Shown here in pieces: positions 44,426-53,645 of a DNA stretch of 64,000 nucleotides; position 1 is the first letter of the stretch, and every line of letters starts with the position of its first letter. This DNA is from Candidatus Poribacteria bacterium (GTDB lineage Bacteria > Poribacteria > WGA-4E > WGA-3G). The DNA is taken from assembly GCA_022821495.1 (NCBI GenBank), contig JAJEDN010000056.1, forward strand, positions 1 to 64,000, in the 5' to 3' direction. A model generated the notes under the pieces. It did not search any database and was not told the origin of the DNA. It saw only the letters and a program-made list of their open reading frames with translations. The position numbers were made by a program, and so were the translations under genes.

Positions 44426-45766
44426 ATGAAACGCGTATCCATTGTAATTCTAACCTTCATTTTTCCATTTGTTTTCGTGTTGTCCTACGTGCATTCTGCA
44501 CAAGATAAGATAGCCGAGCATTATTGGAATCAGTTCCGCGGTCCAAACGGAGACGGCAAAGCAACTGCGACTAACCTCCCAATCGAATTTAGCGAAACCG
44601 AAAACGTCCGTTGGAAAGTACCTATCCACGATAAAGGCTATTCATCGCCAGTGGTTTGGGGCAATCAGATTTGGCTGACAACTGCCCGTGAAGATGGGAG
44701 AGAACTCTTCGCGATCTGTGTAGACTTAGAGAACGGCGACATTTTACAGGATATAAAAGTTTTCGATGTCGCTGAGCCACAACTCGAACACGGGGACCTC
44801 AACAGCCACGCTTCACCGACACCAATTGTAGAGGAAGGGCGCATCTATGTTCATTACGGCACTTACGGCACCGCCTGTCTGGACACGCAAACGGGTGATA
44901 AACTTTGGGAACGCCGAGACCTCAATTGTGATCATCGGGTGCGTCCCGCCTCTTCGCCGATTATTGATGAAGATACACTATTTCTCACCTTCGATGGCGT
45001 TGATGTGCAGTTTATCGCCGCGCTTGATAAAAATACTGGCGATACCCTGTGGCTGCAGCACCGAAAAGTTGACTCCAATTTTGGAGATGTTCTCAAAGCC
45101 AAAGGCGTTACCGATATAGAAGGAACAAAAAAAGAAAAACCAAATGACAACAGGAAATCCTATGCGACGCCTACGATCATTACGTTCCAAGGAAAGAAAC
45201 AGTTGGTGAGTCCGGCGGCGGAAGTCACAATTTCCTACGACCCAAAAACAGGAGAGGAACTCTGGCGCGTCCGGCACGAGGGTTGGGGATGGAATGTTGC
45301 ATGCCGTCCGATTTTCGCGCACAATCTCGTCTATTTTACAACGGGTGTGGAAAAATTGTTGTTGGCAGTTGATCCCTCTGGCACAGGTGATGTTACCAAT
45401 TCGCACGTTGTTTGGCGCAATCGCAAGGGGGCCCCCGAAATACCGTCACCTCTGATTGTAGACGATCTGATGTTCATGGTAAACGAAGGCGGTGTCGTCG
45501 CTTGTTTAGAGGCGAAAAGCGGGAATCAGGTATGGAGAGGTCGGGTCGGCGGAAATCACTGGGCATCACCGCTATACGCAGGTGGGAACATCTATTTTTT
45601 CAGTATGGACGGGCGAGTGTCGGTTATCTCTGCCGGACGAGAGTTCAAATTGCTCGCACGCAACGAGTTCGACACGGAATTCATTGCATCTGGCGCAGCT
45701 GCCGGAAATACCCTAATCCTCCGTTCACGCACGCATCTCTACTGTATTGAGGATACTTCCTCTTGA
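44426..45766 (+). CDS. Exported PQQ-like beta-propeller protein
   Basis: A signal peptide (MKRVSIVILTFIFPFVFVL) is followed by BamB/PQQ-type propeller blades (~450 residues): WNQFRGPNGDGKA, YSSPVVWGNQIWLTTA, CLDTQTGDKLWERRD, IAALDKNTGDTLW, YDPKTGEELWRVRH, CLEAKSGNQVWRGRV. No quinoprotein dehydrogenase active site is visible. Such proteins accompany the DUF1501/DUF1549 module. The ATG at 44426 is favoured over the one 12 bases upstream because GGAGA lies at the right distance. The stop codon TGA (45764-45766) is in the edge of the next repeat array. Confidence 0.86.
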   Translation: MKRVSIVILTFIFPFVFVLSYVHSAQDKIAEHYWNQFRGPNGDGKATATNLPIEFSETENVRWKVPIHDKGYSSPVVWGNQIWLTTAREDGRELFAICVDLENGDILQDIKVFDVAEPQLEHGDLNSHASPTPIVEEGRIYVHYGTYGTACLDTQTGDKLWERRDLNCDHRVRPASSPIIDEDTLFLTFDGVDVQFIAALDKNTGDTLWLQHRKVDSNFGDVLKAKGVTDIEGTKKEKPNDNRKSYATPTIITFQGKKQLVSPAAEVTISYDPKTGEELWRVRHEGWGWNVACRPIFAHNLVYFTTGVEKLLLAVDPSGTGDVTNSHVVWRNRKGAPEIPSPLIVDDLMFMVNEGGVVACLEAKSGNQVWRGRVGGNHWASPLYAGGNIYFFSMDGRVSVISAGREFKLLARNEFDTEFIASGAAAGNTLILRSRTHLYCIEDTSS

Positions 45767-45986
45767 AGTCCCCTGATAAGGGGATTTAGGGGGTTAAATA
45801 ACTTTCTCTTGAAGTCCCCCTGATAAGGGGGATTTAGGGGGTTAAATAACTTTCTCTTGAAGTCCCCCTGATAAGGGGGATTTAGGGGGTTAAATAACTT
45901 CCTCTTGAAGTCCCCTGATAAGGGGGGTTTAGGGGGTTAAATAACTTTCTCTTGAAGTCCCCCTGATAAGGGGGATTTAGGGGGTT
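45765..45986 (+). repeat. Tandem array of five CCCCCTGATAAGGGGG units
   Basis: Five near-identical units with a ~48-base period and the spacer TTAAATAACTTTCTCTTGA fill the gap between the propeller gene and the cytochrome gene. The middle of each unit contains TGATAA. Confidence 0.88.
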
Positions 45987-46019
45987 AAATAAAAAAATAA
46001 GTTAGACAAGGACGAAAAA

Positions 46020-48227
46020 ATGAAAGCGATCCAGTTAACGCTCATAATATCAACAATATTAGCCGTGTCAATTTTGTGTGGTCCGATCCATCAAAACACT
46101 TCCGTAGCAAATGACGAGCCATCTGGTTTAGCAACATCCGATCCCATTGATTTTGAGAATGATTTGATACCGATATTCACAAAGTTTGGATGTAATGCCG
46201 GAGCATGTCATGGCGCAGCCGCTGGTAGAGGTGAGTTTAATCTGTCGCTCTTCGGTGGGAATCCACAAGCGGACTATAAAGCGATTGTCCGGCAGTTCGC
46301 AGGTCGGCGCGTCAACTTGATACGTCCCGAAGAAAGCCTAATTATTCTAAAACCGACAGCACAAACCAAACATGGTGGCGGACAAGTCTTGGACGAAGAT
46401 GGAGAAGGCGCGAAATTACTCCACAACTGGATCCGGCAAGGGGCAACTTACGAAACGCTACGCCACTTGGCGCGTGTTGAAATATCCCCGCAAAAACATG
46501 TGATCTCGAACCTTGAGAACCTCATTCAGCTGCACGCAACTGCCCACTTTTCGGACGGAACCACAGAAGATGTAACGCGATGGACTGTCTTTACACCGGA
46601 GGACGTTTCAGCGATTGAAATCGACGCAGCCACTGCCATCGCCAACGTACGTCGCCGCGGTCGGCATATTATCCTTGCCCGTTATCTCACAGAGGTTGTC
46701 CCGATTGAGTTTATTACGCCTTTGAACGAGGTTCCAATAAGTGATCAAACACATACATCTTTAGAATCGGCGGGGACAAGCATTGACGGCGAAATTCTCA
46801 AATTGCTCTCAACGCTGCGGTTACCTGTATCCCCAGCTGCCAATGATGCCCCCTTCTTGCGTAGGGTGACGCTTGATCTCACTGGACGGCTTCCTGCGCC
46901 AGATGCAGTAACCGCATTTCTCACAGATTCGGATGCCCATAAACGGGAAACATTGGTAGACGCACTGCTTGACTCCGATGAATTTAACGAATACTGGACA
47001 CTCCAGCTGGCGAAGCTGCTCCGAATTCATCCAAAAGGCGGGAACATGCAAGGCGCGTTCGCCTATCACCAGTGGCTCGCACAGCAGATTCGAGAGGGGG
47101 TCGGATATGATCAGATTGCACGCTCGGTTATCCTTGCAATAGGTGACTCCCATGAAGTGGGTCCGGCAAATTTTTACCGCACTGTTAATAGCACGGGTGA
47201 ACAAGCCGAATTCATGAGTGAACTCTTTATGGGGACTCGGCTCCGATGCGCGAATTGCCATAACCATCCGCTTGACAAATGGACGCAAGACGACTACCAC
47301 GGATTGGCGGCGATCTTCGCCAAAATAGAAGCAAATGGGCAAGTTATCAAGGTAAAACCATCTGGTGAGGTTATCCATCCTGTAACCCGAGAAAAAGCAG
47401 TCCCACGAATTCCCGGCGATCGGTTTCTGCCTACCGATGTTACGGATGGTCGTCTCGAATTAGTGGATTGGCTAACAGGAATGGACAACCCGTATTTCGC
47501 TAAGGCTATCGTCAATCGGTTGTGGAAGGCGATGATGGGACGCGGCTTAGTCGAACCTGTTGACGATTTCCGATCTACAAATCCAGCCACGCATCCTGAA
47601 TTGCTAACAGCATTGGCTGACGATTTTGTGGCACACGACTACGACCTACGACGAACGCTCAAGCGTATCGCGCTGAGTGAGGCTTACGCGCGCAGTACAA
47701 ATACGCTTCCGCAAAACGCGACGGATGATCGTTTCTATTCGCATGCGCTACAAAAGCCGCTTGAACCAGAGGTATTGGCGGATGCAATCTCAGATGTCCT
47801 CGATGTGCCTGACACCTACGGTAGTGAACCCGAAGGCACCCGTGCTGTCTCTCTGTTTGATCCCAACACCGAATCCGACACACTTGATGTTTTAGGACGG
47901 TGTGGACGCGAGTCGTCATGCGAGACCCCTGCCGGAGCGACAGATGGGCTTCAGCGTAAACTCCACCTCTTCAACGGTGATCTTCTCAATGCCCGCATCG
48001 GTGTTCCTGGTAGTCGGCTTGATAGGTTAGTCTCCATGGGAAAATCACCCATGGAGATTGTTAAGGAATTCTACCTTGCAGCCCTAAGCCGACATCCAAC
48101 GGATACGGAGCAACAGTTTTGGGCACAACACATTGACGTTAATGCCCCTGCTAACTCCCAACGCGCGATCCTTGAGGACATAGTGTGGAGTCTGCTAACT
48201 TGCAATGAATTTGTAACGAACCATTAG
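46020..48227 (+). CDS. DUF1549/DUF1553 planctomycete-type cytochrome
   Basis: The 735-residue exported protein (signal residues ~5-28) begins with a cytochrome-like domain. Its heme motif is CNAGACH, a CX4CH variant, followed by GRGEFNLSLFGGNP. A big-2-like Ig segment (165-235) follows. The DUF1549 domain has RRVTLDLTGRLPAPD and a canonical CANCH with HNHPLDKWTQDDY. The DUF1553 domain has NPYFAKAIVNRLWKAMMGRGLVEPVDDFR. It is probably an envelope-located multi-domain redox protein that works with the DUF1501 protein in the same module. AAGGAC precedes the ATG. Substrate unknown. Confidence 0.9.
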   Translation: MKAIQLTLIISTILAVSILCGPIHQNTSVANDEPSGLATSDPIDFENDLIPIFTKFGCNAGACHGAAAGRGEFNLSLFGGNPQADYKAIVRQFAGRRVNLIRPEESLIILKPTAQTKHGGGQVLDEDGEGAKLLHNWIRQGATYETLRHLARVEISPQKHVISNLENLIQLHATAHFSDGTTEDVTRWTVFTPEDVSAIEIDAATAIANVRRRGRHIILARYLTEVVPIEFITPLNEVPISDQTHTSLESAGTSIDGEILKLLSTLRLPVSPAANDAPFLRRVTLDLTGRLPAPDAVTAFLTDSDAHKRETLVDALLDSDEFNEYWTLQLAKLLRIHPKGGNMQGAFAYHQWLAQQIREGVGYDQIARSVILAIGDSHEVGPANFYRTVNSTGEQAEFMSELFMGTRLRCANCHNHPLDKWTQDDYHGLAAIFAKIEANGQVIKVKPSGEVIHPVTREKAVPRIPGDRFLPTDVTDGRLELVDWLTGMDNPYFAKAIVNRLWKAMMGRGLVEPVDDFRSTNPATHPELLTALADDFVAHDYDLRRTLKRIALSEAYARSTNTLPQNATDDRFYSHALQKPLEPEVLADAISDVLDVPDTYGSEPEGTRAVSLFDPNTESDTLDVLGRCGRESSCETPAGATDGLQRKLHLFNGDLLNARIGVPGSRLDRLVSMGKSPMEIVKEFYLAALSRHPTDTEQQFWAQHIDVNAPANSQRAILEDIVWSLLTCNEFVTNH

Positions 48228-48241
48228 CTCATAATATTATT

Positions 48242-48452
48242 CAAAGTCCCCCTGATAAGCGGGATTTAGGGGGTTCCTCAAAATAAAGTCCGCTGATAAA
48301 GAGGATTCAGGCAGTTTCTTCCAAGTAAAGCCCCCCTGATAAGGGGCGGTGAATGCCCATACGGGGAATGCCATACGGAAACCTTCATACCCGGTGAATG
48401 CCCATAAGGCATTCATACCGTTGATTCTGATTCTGATTCTTTAGGGGCTTTC
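48242..48452 (+). repeat. Three CCCCCTGATAAGGGGG units, two degenerate, one interrupted
   Basis: Units begin at 48242, 48286 (degenerate) and 48326. The last is interrupted from 48347 by the GGTGAATGCCCAT-type insert seen at 42729, here with an extra partial duplication of that insert. They fill most of the 268-base gap. Confidence 0.8.
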
Positions 48453-48495
48453 TTCCGAGATAGAAATCCTTTCGGAACGCACACGGAGTTAATCG

Positions 48496-49848
48496 ATGCG
48501 ACATGAACGGCACCGAAATGTAACATCATTTACCTTTACTTTCATATTTATCCTGATGTTTGCCGCGTCTGCTATCTCGGCAGATACCCAAACTGAAATC
48601 AATTTCGAGACACAGGTTTTACCAATCCTCCAAAATCGTTGTTTCAGTTGTCATAGCACACCAAAGGCAGACCCCAGCGGTGCCATCGCGAAACCGAAGG
48701 GCGGTGTCCAACTCGACAGCGTGAAAAGCATTGCGGAAAGCCTGTACGGCGAAGTTATTATCGCTGGCGAACCCGAAGATTCGCTGCTCTATCAGCGTAT
48801 CACCTTACCCGAAGGCGAAACCGGCATCATGCCACCGCCGGAAGCTGGGGATCCATTGACAAAACAGGAAACCGATCTTATCCGAAAGTGGATTGAGCAG
48901 GGGACAGACTATGGAGAATGGGCAGGAAATCAATCGAGATCCAAGCCATTGATGACCGACACGCATCCGCACCAACCTACCGTGATGCCACCAATTACCG
49001 CGCTCGCGTTTTCTCACGATGGAAAATCAGTTGTAGCGTGTTCGCAAGCGGGCTTGCACATTTACGACTGGCCAACGCTCAATTTACAAAGGACTATTGC
49101 CGTCCAAGCCCGAAACATTCATGATCTTGCGTTTTCACCTGATGGGGATCGGTTGGCTGTTGGGGGCGGGAATCCTGCAACCACAGGCATTATAGAGATT
49201 TTTTCGTGGCCCGAGGGAAAATCACTCCGCGTTCTTAGCGAGCATCGCGATTCAGTCATGGCTGTCGCGTGGCGGGATGCATCTTCGCTCGCATCGGCAA
49301 GTTTAGACCGGGACGTTATTCTTTGGGACCTACGCACTGGAACGCCAACGCAACGTTTTAAAGGTCATTCACGCGGGGTGTCATCGCTCTGTTTTCTGAA
49401 TGATAAAGAGACACTCGTCAGTACAGGGGTAGATCAGAGTGTCCGCGTCTGGAACTTGGTAACGGGTGAACTCATCCGAAGTTTGAACAACCACACGCTG
49501 CCCGCACACGACCTCGCACTGCGTCCTAATGAGACGGGGCTTCCCATGGTTGCTTCTGTGAGCGATGACCGTACCGTTCGACTCTGGCAGCCAACTATTG
49601 GACGAATGGTTAAGTTCGCACGACTCAAGGAAGCACCGCTAAATGTGGCATGGCTAAACGGCGGCTCAAGAATTGTCACCGCGTGTACCGATGGTGCTGT
49701 CCGTTTGGTGGATCCAGATTCAGTGGAAGTTACGGGTGAGATTCAAGTGCTAAACGGTTGGGCTTATTCGCTGGCTGTGCATCCAACGGATGGAAGTGTT
49801 GTTGTTGGCGGACCAAATGCACAAGTCCGAAGGATTGTACCCGAGTAA
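48496..49848 (+). CDS. Exported planctomycete-type cytochrome c fused to WD40 propeller
   Basis: The 450-residue protein has a signal peptide (about 12-29). A cytochrome c-like domain with one heme site CFSCH follows (near 50; FETQVLPILQNRC), then GGVQLDSVKS and MPPPEAGDPLT (Met ligand region). From about residue 165 a WD40 propeller follows: ITALAFSHDGKSVVACS, DLAFSPDGDRLAVGGG, DVILWDLRTGTPTQRF, VRVWNLVTGELIRS. GGAG precedes the ATG. It closes the module of DUF1501, SUMF1-like, propeller and DUF1549 genes on the plus strand. Confidence 0.9.
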   Translation: MRHERHRNVTSFTFTFIFILMFAASAISADTQTEINFETQVLPILQNRCFSCHSTPKADPSGAIAKPKGGVQLDSVKSIAESLYGEVIIAGEPEDSLLYQRITLPEGETGIMPPPEAGDPLTKQETDLIRKWIEQGTDYGEWAGNQSRSKPLMTDTHPHQPTVMPPITALAFSHDGKSVVACSQAGLHIYDWPTLNLQRTIAVQARNIHDLAFSPDGDRLAVGGGNPATTGIIEIFSWPEGKSLRVLSEHRDSVMAVAWRDASSLASASLDRDVILWDLRTGTPTQRFKGHSRGVSSLCFLNDKETLVSTGVDQSVRVWNLVTGELIRSLNNHTLPAHDLALRPNETGLPMVASVSDDRTVRLWQPTIGRMVKFARLKEAPLNVAWLNGGSRIVTACTDGAVRLVDPDSVEVTGEIQVLNGWAYSLAVHPTDGSVVVGGPNAQVRRIVPE

Positions 49849-49860
49849 CCGAAACCTCTT

Positions 49861-50073
49861 AAAGTCCCCCTGATAAGGGGGATTTAGGGGGTTTATAGTA
49901 GATTTTAGGATTACTTATACACGTGTTCCTGACCAGAGACCCGTTCGTAGTAGGGCAATTCATTGCCCGTCTCTTCAAAATATGTGCAAATAATTACCGG
50001 AATTACTATAAAATACAGGAATCACCGCTTTTGAGACTGATTCATCAATGTTTGCTCAATTTGCGTAAGTCCT
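49861..50073 (+). repeat. CCCCCTGATAAGGGGG unit with right terminal repeat
   Basis: Core unit 49861-49894 and right end TTGCGTAAGTCCT (50061-50073). The left terminal repeat is not recognisable. It lies between convergent genes. Confidence 0.7.
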
Positions 50074-50084
50074 AACCAACCTGT

Positions 50085-51089
50085 TTACGCCATTTCAACA
50101 AGGGTGCCTAACCCTTTCACTTCCGCTGCTGCGAGTACCGCTGCACCGGCAACCGCATCTTGCACCGCCACGCCTACCGACTTAAAAAACGTGATTTCGT
50201 CATCTGATTGCCGTCCCTGTTTTTCACCATTGACGATTTCACCGATTTCAGCATCAATCTCAGCGTTCGGAATAATCAGATCCCCTGCCTCTTCTAAGCA
50301 CGCTTCCCGCGAATCCACTACGATTCGGTGTGAACGTCTGATTGTCGTCGTATCGACTTCCCGTTTTTCGGGTACAAACGTGCCAACGGCTGTAATGTGC
50401 GTGCCGGGTTGGAAGGCGTTTCCGTCAAAAAGAGGCGTTGCCGATGTGGTTGCACATAGCACAATATCAGCGTCCGCCACCACCGCTTGTGGTGTAGATA
50501 CAAGATTGACCGCCGGGGCATTCCTCCACTCCGAAATCTCAGCAGCGAGTTGTTCTGCCGAGGCTTGCGTCCGACTGATGAGATTGACTCGCGTTATTTC
50601 CCTAACCGCCATCACCGCCTGCAACTGTGCCCTCGCTTGTACACCTGCGCCGAAGAGTCCAACGGTTTTTGCGTCCTTGCGGGCAAGAAGATCTGCTGCT
50701 AAACCCCCACCAGCACCGGTTCGGATGGCAGTAAGACTCGCACCATCCATAAACGCTTTTGGAGCTCCTGTCGCTGGATCGAGGACTAAGACTGTGGCAG
50801 TAATACGAGGTAAATTGAGGTTCGGATTATCGTCATAGACAGAGACAACTTTGATGCCAAATTGTGCCTGTGTAGGCACAATTTGTCTTTGCTTTACATT
50901 TTCACTTCGTTCAGGGAGATAGGCAGGCATCACGAGTGTAACACCTTTGTCAGTGGAGATGTGTTGTCGTGGTGGCGCGACCGCTATACCTGCTGAGAGT
51001 TGACCGTAGGCGTGACGCATCGCATCAATCGCTGTGGGCATCGGTAAGGCTGCTCGGACATCTGCCGCCGAGAGAATTCTGATGGACAT
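50085..51089 (-). CDS. Ornithine cyclodeaminase/mu-crystallin family reductase, probable pyrroline-2-carboxylate reductase
   Basis: The ~334-residue protein has the family's substrate loop (KVVSVYDDNPNLNLPRI), DGASLTAIRTGAGGGLAADLLAR (split: DGASLTAIRTGA, GGLAADLLAR) and Rossmann motif GLFGAGVQARAQ. Members include ornithine cyclodeaminase, alanine dehydrogenase and delta-1-pyrroline-2-carboxylate reductase. The next gene upstream in the same operon (4-base gap) resembles cis-3-hydroxyproline dehydratase, whose product is pyrroline-2-carboxylate. Reduction of that product to proline is therefore the likeliest role. The ATG at 51089 has GGAG at normal spacing. Confidence 0.87.
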   Translation of the reverse strand: MSIRILSAADVRAALPMPTAIDAMRHAYGQLSAGIAVAPPRQHISTDKGVTLVMPAYLPERSENVKQRQIVPTQAQFGIKVVSVYDDNPNLNLPRITATVLVLDPATGAPKAFMDGASLTAIRTGAGGGLAADLLARKDAKTVGLFGAGVQARAQLQAVMAVREITRVNLISRTQASAEQLAAEISEWRNAPAVNLVSTPQAVVADADIVLCATTSATPLFDGNAFQPGTHITAVGTFVPEKREVDTTTIRRSHRIVVDSREACLEEAGDLIIPNAEIDAEIGEIVNGEKQGRQSDDEITFFKSVGVAVQDAVAGAAVLAAAEVKGLGTLVEMA

Positions 51090-51093
51090 GTAA

Positions 51094-52197
51094 TCACTCC
51101 ACGTGAACCACGACTTCACCTAACACGTCCATATCTGGGACGATTCCCAAGCCCGGTTGCGTTGCGGCTGTCATTCTACCATTAATTCGTTGCGGGGCAC
51201 CTTCCGCCGTGCTGACGGTGACATAACTGTTAAAATCTGTTGCGGTGAAAAGGAATTCTGTCGGTGTACTGTGGGCAAGATGCGCAATCGCAGCAGTTGT
51301 GATGTCGCCACCCCAACTGTCTTCAATCGTCATCGCAACGCCGAGTTCAACGCATAGGTCTCTGGCGAGCTTGGCTTTCGTCAATCCACCGAATTTGCTG
51401 ATCTTAATGTTGACGACATCCATCGCCTGATCGGCATGACCGCGTAACAAGGCATGAATGCTGTCCACCGTTTCGTCGAGAACAAACGGATGATCCGTCC
51501 GCTGACGAATAGCGAGACATTCTTCATAAGAGAGGCAGGGTTGCTCAATGTAGACATCCACATCGCGCACACCACGGACAACACGGACGGCTTGGTGCAT
51601 CAACCAACCCGTATTCGCATCCGCGATCAGCACATCATCGGGTTCCATTAATTCGGCAACCGCATGGATACGTTCAATATCGGTGTTCGGATCACCACCG
51701 ACTTTCAACTGGAATTTGCGGTATCCTTCTGCCCGATAGGTAGCAACCTTCGCTGCCATTTCGTCAGGAGATTGTTGGGAGATCGCACGGTAGAGCATGA
51801 AATCCTCTCCATACCTACCACCGAGCAGTGTGCAGACGGATTGATTTGAAACTTTGCCGAGAATATCCCAACACGCGATGTCGATTGCCGATTTCACATA
51901 CGGATGTCCTTTGAGCGCGACATCCATGCGTTGGTTGAGCGGAAGCAGTTGCGTCGGATCTTCGCCAATGAGATGCAGCGCGAGTTCAGCAATGCCGGTA
52001 CGGGTACCCGTCGCATAAGCAGGGAGATAGAACGGTCCCAGCGGGCAGACCTCACCGTAACCTGTAATACCTTCATCCGTTTCAACGGAGACGATGGTGC
52101 TGTCAAAGACGGATACAGATTTTCCACCCGACCAGTTGTAGCTGCCTTCGTGGAGCGGAAGATCGACTTGATAAGCTTTAATACATTGAATTTTCAC
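51094..52197 (-). CDS. Enolase-superfamily enzyme, probable cis-3-hydroxy-L-proline dehydratase
   Basis: The 367-residue protein has the enolase capping domain and (beta/alpha)7-beta barrel. The barrel shows KFQLKVGG (catalytic Lys; the first Lys of the usual KxK is Gln), metal ligands ADANTG, IEQP and LDETVD, and the second Lys in NIKISKFGG, then [13 protein letters not shown]. This is the muconate-lactonising subgroup. The pairing with an ornithine cyclodeaminase-family reductase matches known hydroxyproline catabolic operons, in which the dehydratase yields pyrroline-2-carboxylate. The assignment rests on this context and on my recall of FQLKVGG in that group. It starts with GTG, with GGAG slightly close (4 bases). 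Confidence 0.83.
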   Translation of the reverse strand: MKIQCIKAYQVDLPLHEGSYNWSGGKSVSVFDSTIVSVETDEGITGYGEVCPLGPFYLPAYATGTRTGIAELALHLIGEDPTQLLPLNQRMDVALKGHPYVKSAIDIACWDILGKVSNQSVCTLLGGRYGEDFMLYRAISQQSPDEMAAKVATYRAEGYRKFQLKVGGDPNTDIERIHAVAELMEPDDVLIADANTGWLMHQAVRVVRGVRDVDVYIEQPCLSYEECLAIRQRTDHPFVLDETVDSIHALLRGHADQAMDVVNIKISKFGGLTKAKLARDLCVELGVAMTIEDSWGGDITTAAIAHLAHSTPTEFLFTATDFNSYVTVSTAEGAPQRINGRMTAATQPGLGIVPDMDVLGEVVVHVE

Positions 52198-52335
52198 GAG
52201 ACTCCAAAAGCATATGACAAAATTATCAAGAGCATCCCATAGCTATGGGTGTGTAAAGTTTTTGTCAAAACCTGCTGACCACTATGCTAATAACGCGTAA
52301 ATTATACTGGCTATCCTTATACTCTATCCATCCGA

Positions 52336-53046
52336 CTATTGTAGAATAAAATTTCTGTTTTCATCAAATGCAGGAATTGCTCGGGCATCTAATCCAAAAG
52401 CGGCATACACGTCTTTCACTAAATCGTAAGCTACATGGTCAGGGATAAAATTGTTGCAAGTCCACCCTTCAGAATGAATGGGAGTCGACCTTTCGTACAC
52501 ACCTCTCTCATCCAAGAATGCACCGAACGTAGGATAGGTAGGCGGTCCCTCTGGCAACGCATACCCTGTGATATTATGGTAGTTCTGTTGTATGAATACG
52601 TCGGATTCAATACCAGACTCGTCGTATATTGACTTCACTAATCGCATGAATGAGACAGGAAATTCAATCACTACATACGGATACAACCATTTTACAGAAT
52701 TAGGAATTGCGAATTGTGGGGAACCCCATCCCCTTTGGAACTGGACATTAATAGGACACCGGACTTCAAAATATCCATCCTTTAGCAAGGTAATTTGACC
52801 CCCTGTTATATTGCGTCCGTTTATGCCCTCTTCCAATTGATACACTTCTTTTTCCCATAGTCCTGTAACACCAAAACCAGCCCAACGTTTATTTGGTGGA
52901 TTATACAAAATATCGCGTATACGTTGATCTTCAGTAGATACAACATTCTGATTGGATTCATTCGGTGCCGCGAAGATACGATAATACGGTTGGTTGGATA
53001 TAGCCTTAAGAAAAGAAGAATTATATTTTGACAAAAGTGAATTCAT
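52336..53046 (-). CDS. Unknown protein coupled to an AlbA_2 gene
   Basis: The 236-residue protein is not recognised. It has a long beta-rich middle (GGQITLLKDGYFEVRCPINVQF, split here as GGQITLLKDGYFEV and CPINVQF; WLYPYVVIEFPVSFMRLVKSI). No signal peptide or membrane segment was seen. Its ATG overlaps the stop of the upstream AlbA_2 gene (ATGA), and GGAGGG precedes it. The two could be subunits of one system or the split halves of an AlbA_2 fusion. The surrounding DNA is more AT-rich than its neighbours, a hint of recent transfer. Confidence 0.65.
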   Translation of the reverse strand: MNSLLSKYNSSFLKAISNQPYYRIFAAPNESNQNVVSTEDQRIRDILYNPPNKRWAGFGVTGLWEKEVYQLEEGINGRNITGGQITLLKDGYFEVRCPINVQFQRGWGSPQFAIPNSVKWLYPYVVIEFPVSFMRLVKSIYDESGIESDVFIQQNYHNITGYALPEGPPTYPTFGAFLDERGVYERSTPIHSEGWTCNNFIPDHVAYDLVKDVYAAFGLDARAIPAFDENRNFILQ

Positions 53047-53645
53047 TTGTTCCCTCCAATTTCCTTTAAAATATTTGTTGTTTGACTTTCAATTCTGTCC
53101 AATTGTCCCCTAATATCATCCATAGATGGCAGCTGATGTCGTGCCAAAAGATCGGGAATGAACTCCTCTATCTGAAATTCTTTTGTAGTATCTCCATACC
53201 GCTTCACAAAGTTGAGCGTCCCTCTCGAATTAAAACCATGGGGACGATTTTCACTAAAAGGAATATGTATGATTATAAGGTTGACATCCTCGTCCGACAA
53301 TCTCAATTTATGTGGTTTTACCTCTAATTTTGCGATTCGTGGAACTATATGTTGGTGGCAAGTGTTATAGATACTCTCAGCTTTTCTTTCTGTATCAGGG
53401 ATGTCGACAAATCTTTGTGCAATTTTGTTTTCTTCATGAACACCAATAAGGATATATCCTCCCTCAGCATTAGCCATCGCGGTAACATCTTTGCATATCT
53501 CACGTTTATACTTCTCGCCGTCAGTTCTGTATCCTTCGTAGTGCCTCTCCTTGAAATCAATCCATAAATTTTCTTCTTCGTTACCAATTAGATTTATCAA
53601 ATCCTGGTCCTTAATATCAGATATCTGTCTATTATCAAATATCAT
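53043..53645 (-). CDS. AlbA_2 (Schlafen-type) domain protein
   Basis: The 200-residue protein shows the AlbA_2 signature: LWIDFKERHYEG (usual E-x-K-x), ICKDVTAMANAEGGYILIGVHEEN (split: KDVTAMANAEGG, YILIGVHEEN), and VNLIIIHIPFSENRPHGFN, with a final segment ending in RHQLPSMDD. AlbA_2/Schlafen domains bind nucleic acid or act as RNases, and are common in phage-defence loci and transcription regulators. A following unknown gene overlaps it by 4 bases. A C-terminal coiled coil (MDDIRGQLDRIESQTTNIL) suggests oligomerisation. Confidence 0.8.
   Translation of the reverse strand: MIFDNRQISDIKDQDLINLIGNEEENLWIDFKERHYEGYRTDGEKYKREICKDVTAMANAEGGYILIGVHEENKIAQRFVDIPDTERKAESIYNTCHQHIVPRIAKLEVKPHKLRLSDEDVNLIIIHIPFSENRPHGFNSRGTLNFVKRYGDTTKEFQIEEFIPDLLARHQLPSMDDIRGQLDRIESQTTNILKEIGGNK

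Noticed and set aside
44113..45986. Tandem ~32-base repeats with ~16-base spacers, superficially CRISPR-like
   Set aside because: The spacers are constant within each locus, the repeats differ from copy to copy and no cas gene is present.
50104..50838. 244-codon open frame opposite the ornithine cyclodeaminase-family gene
   Set aside because: Low-complexity Ala/Ser/Thr-rich shadow of a recognised enzyme.
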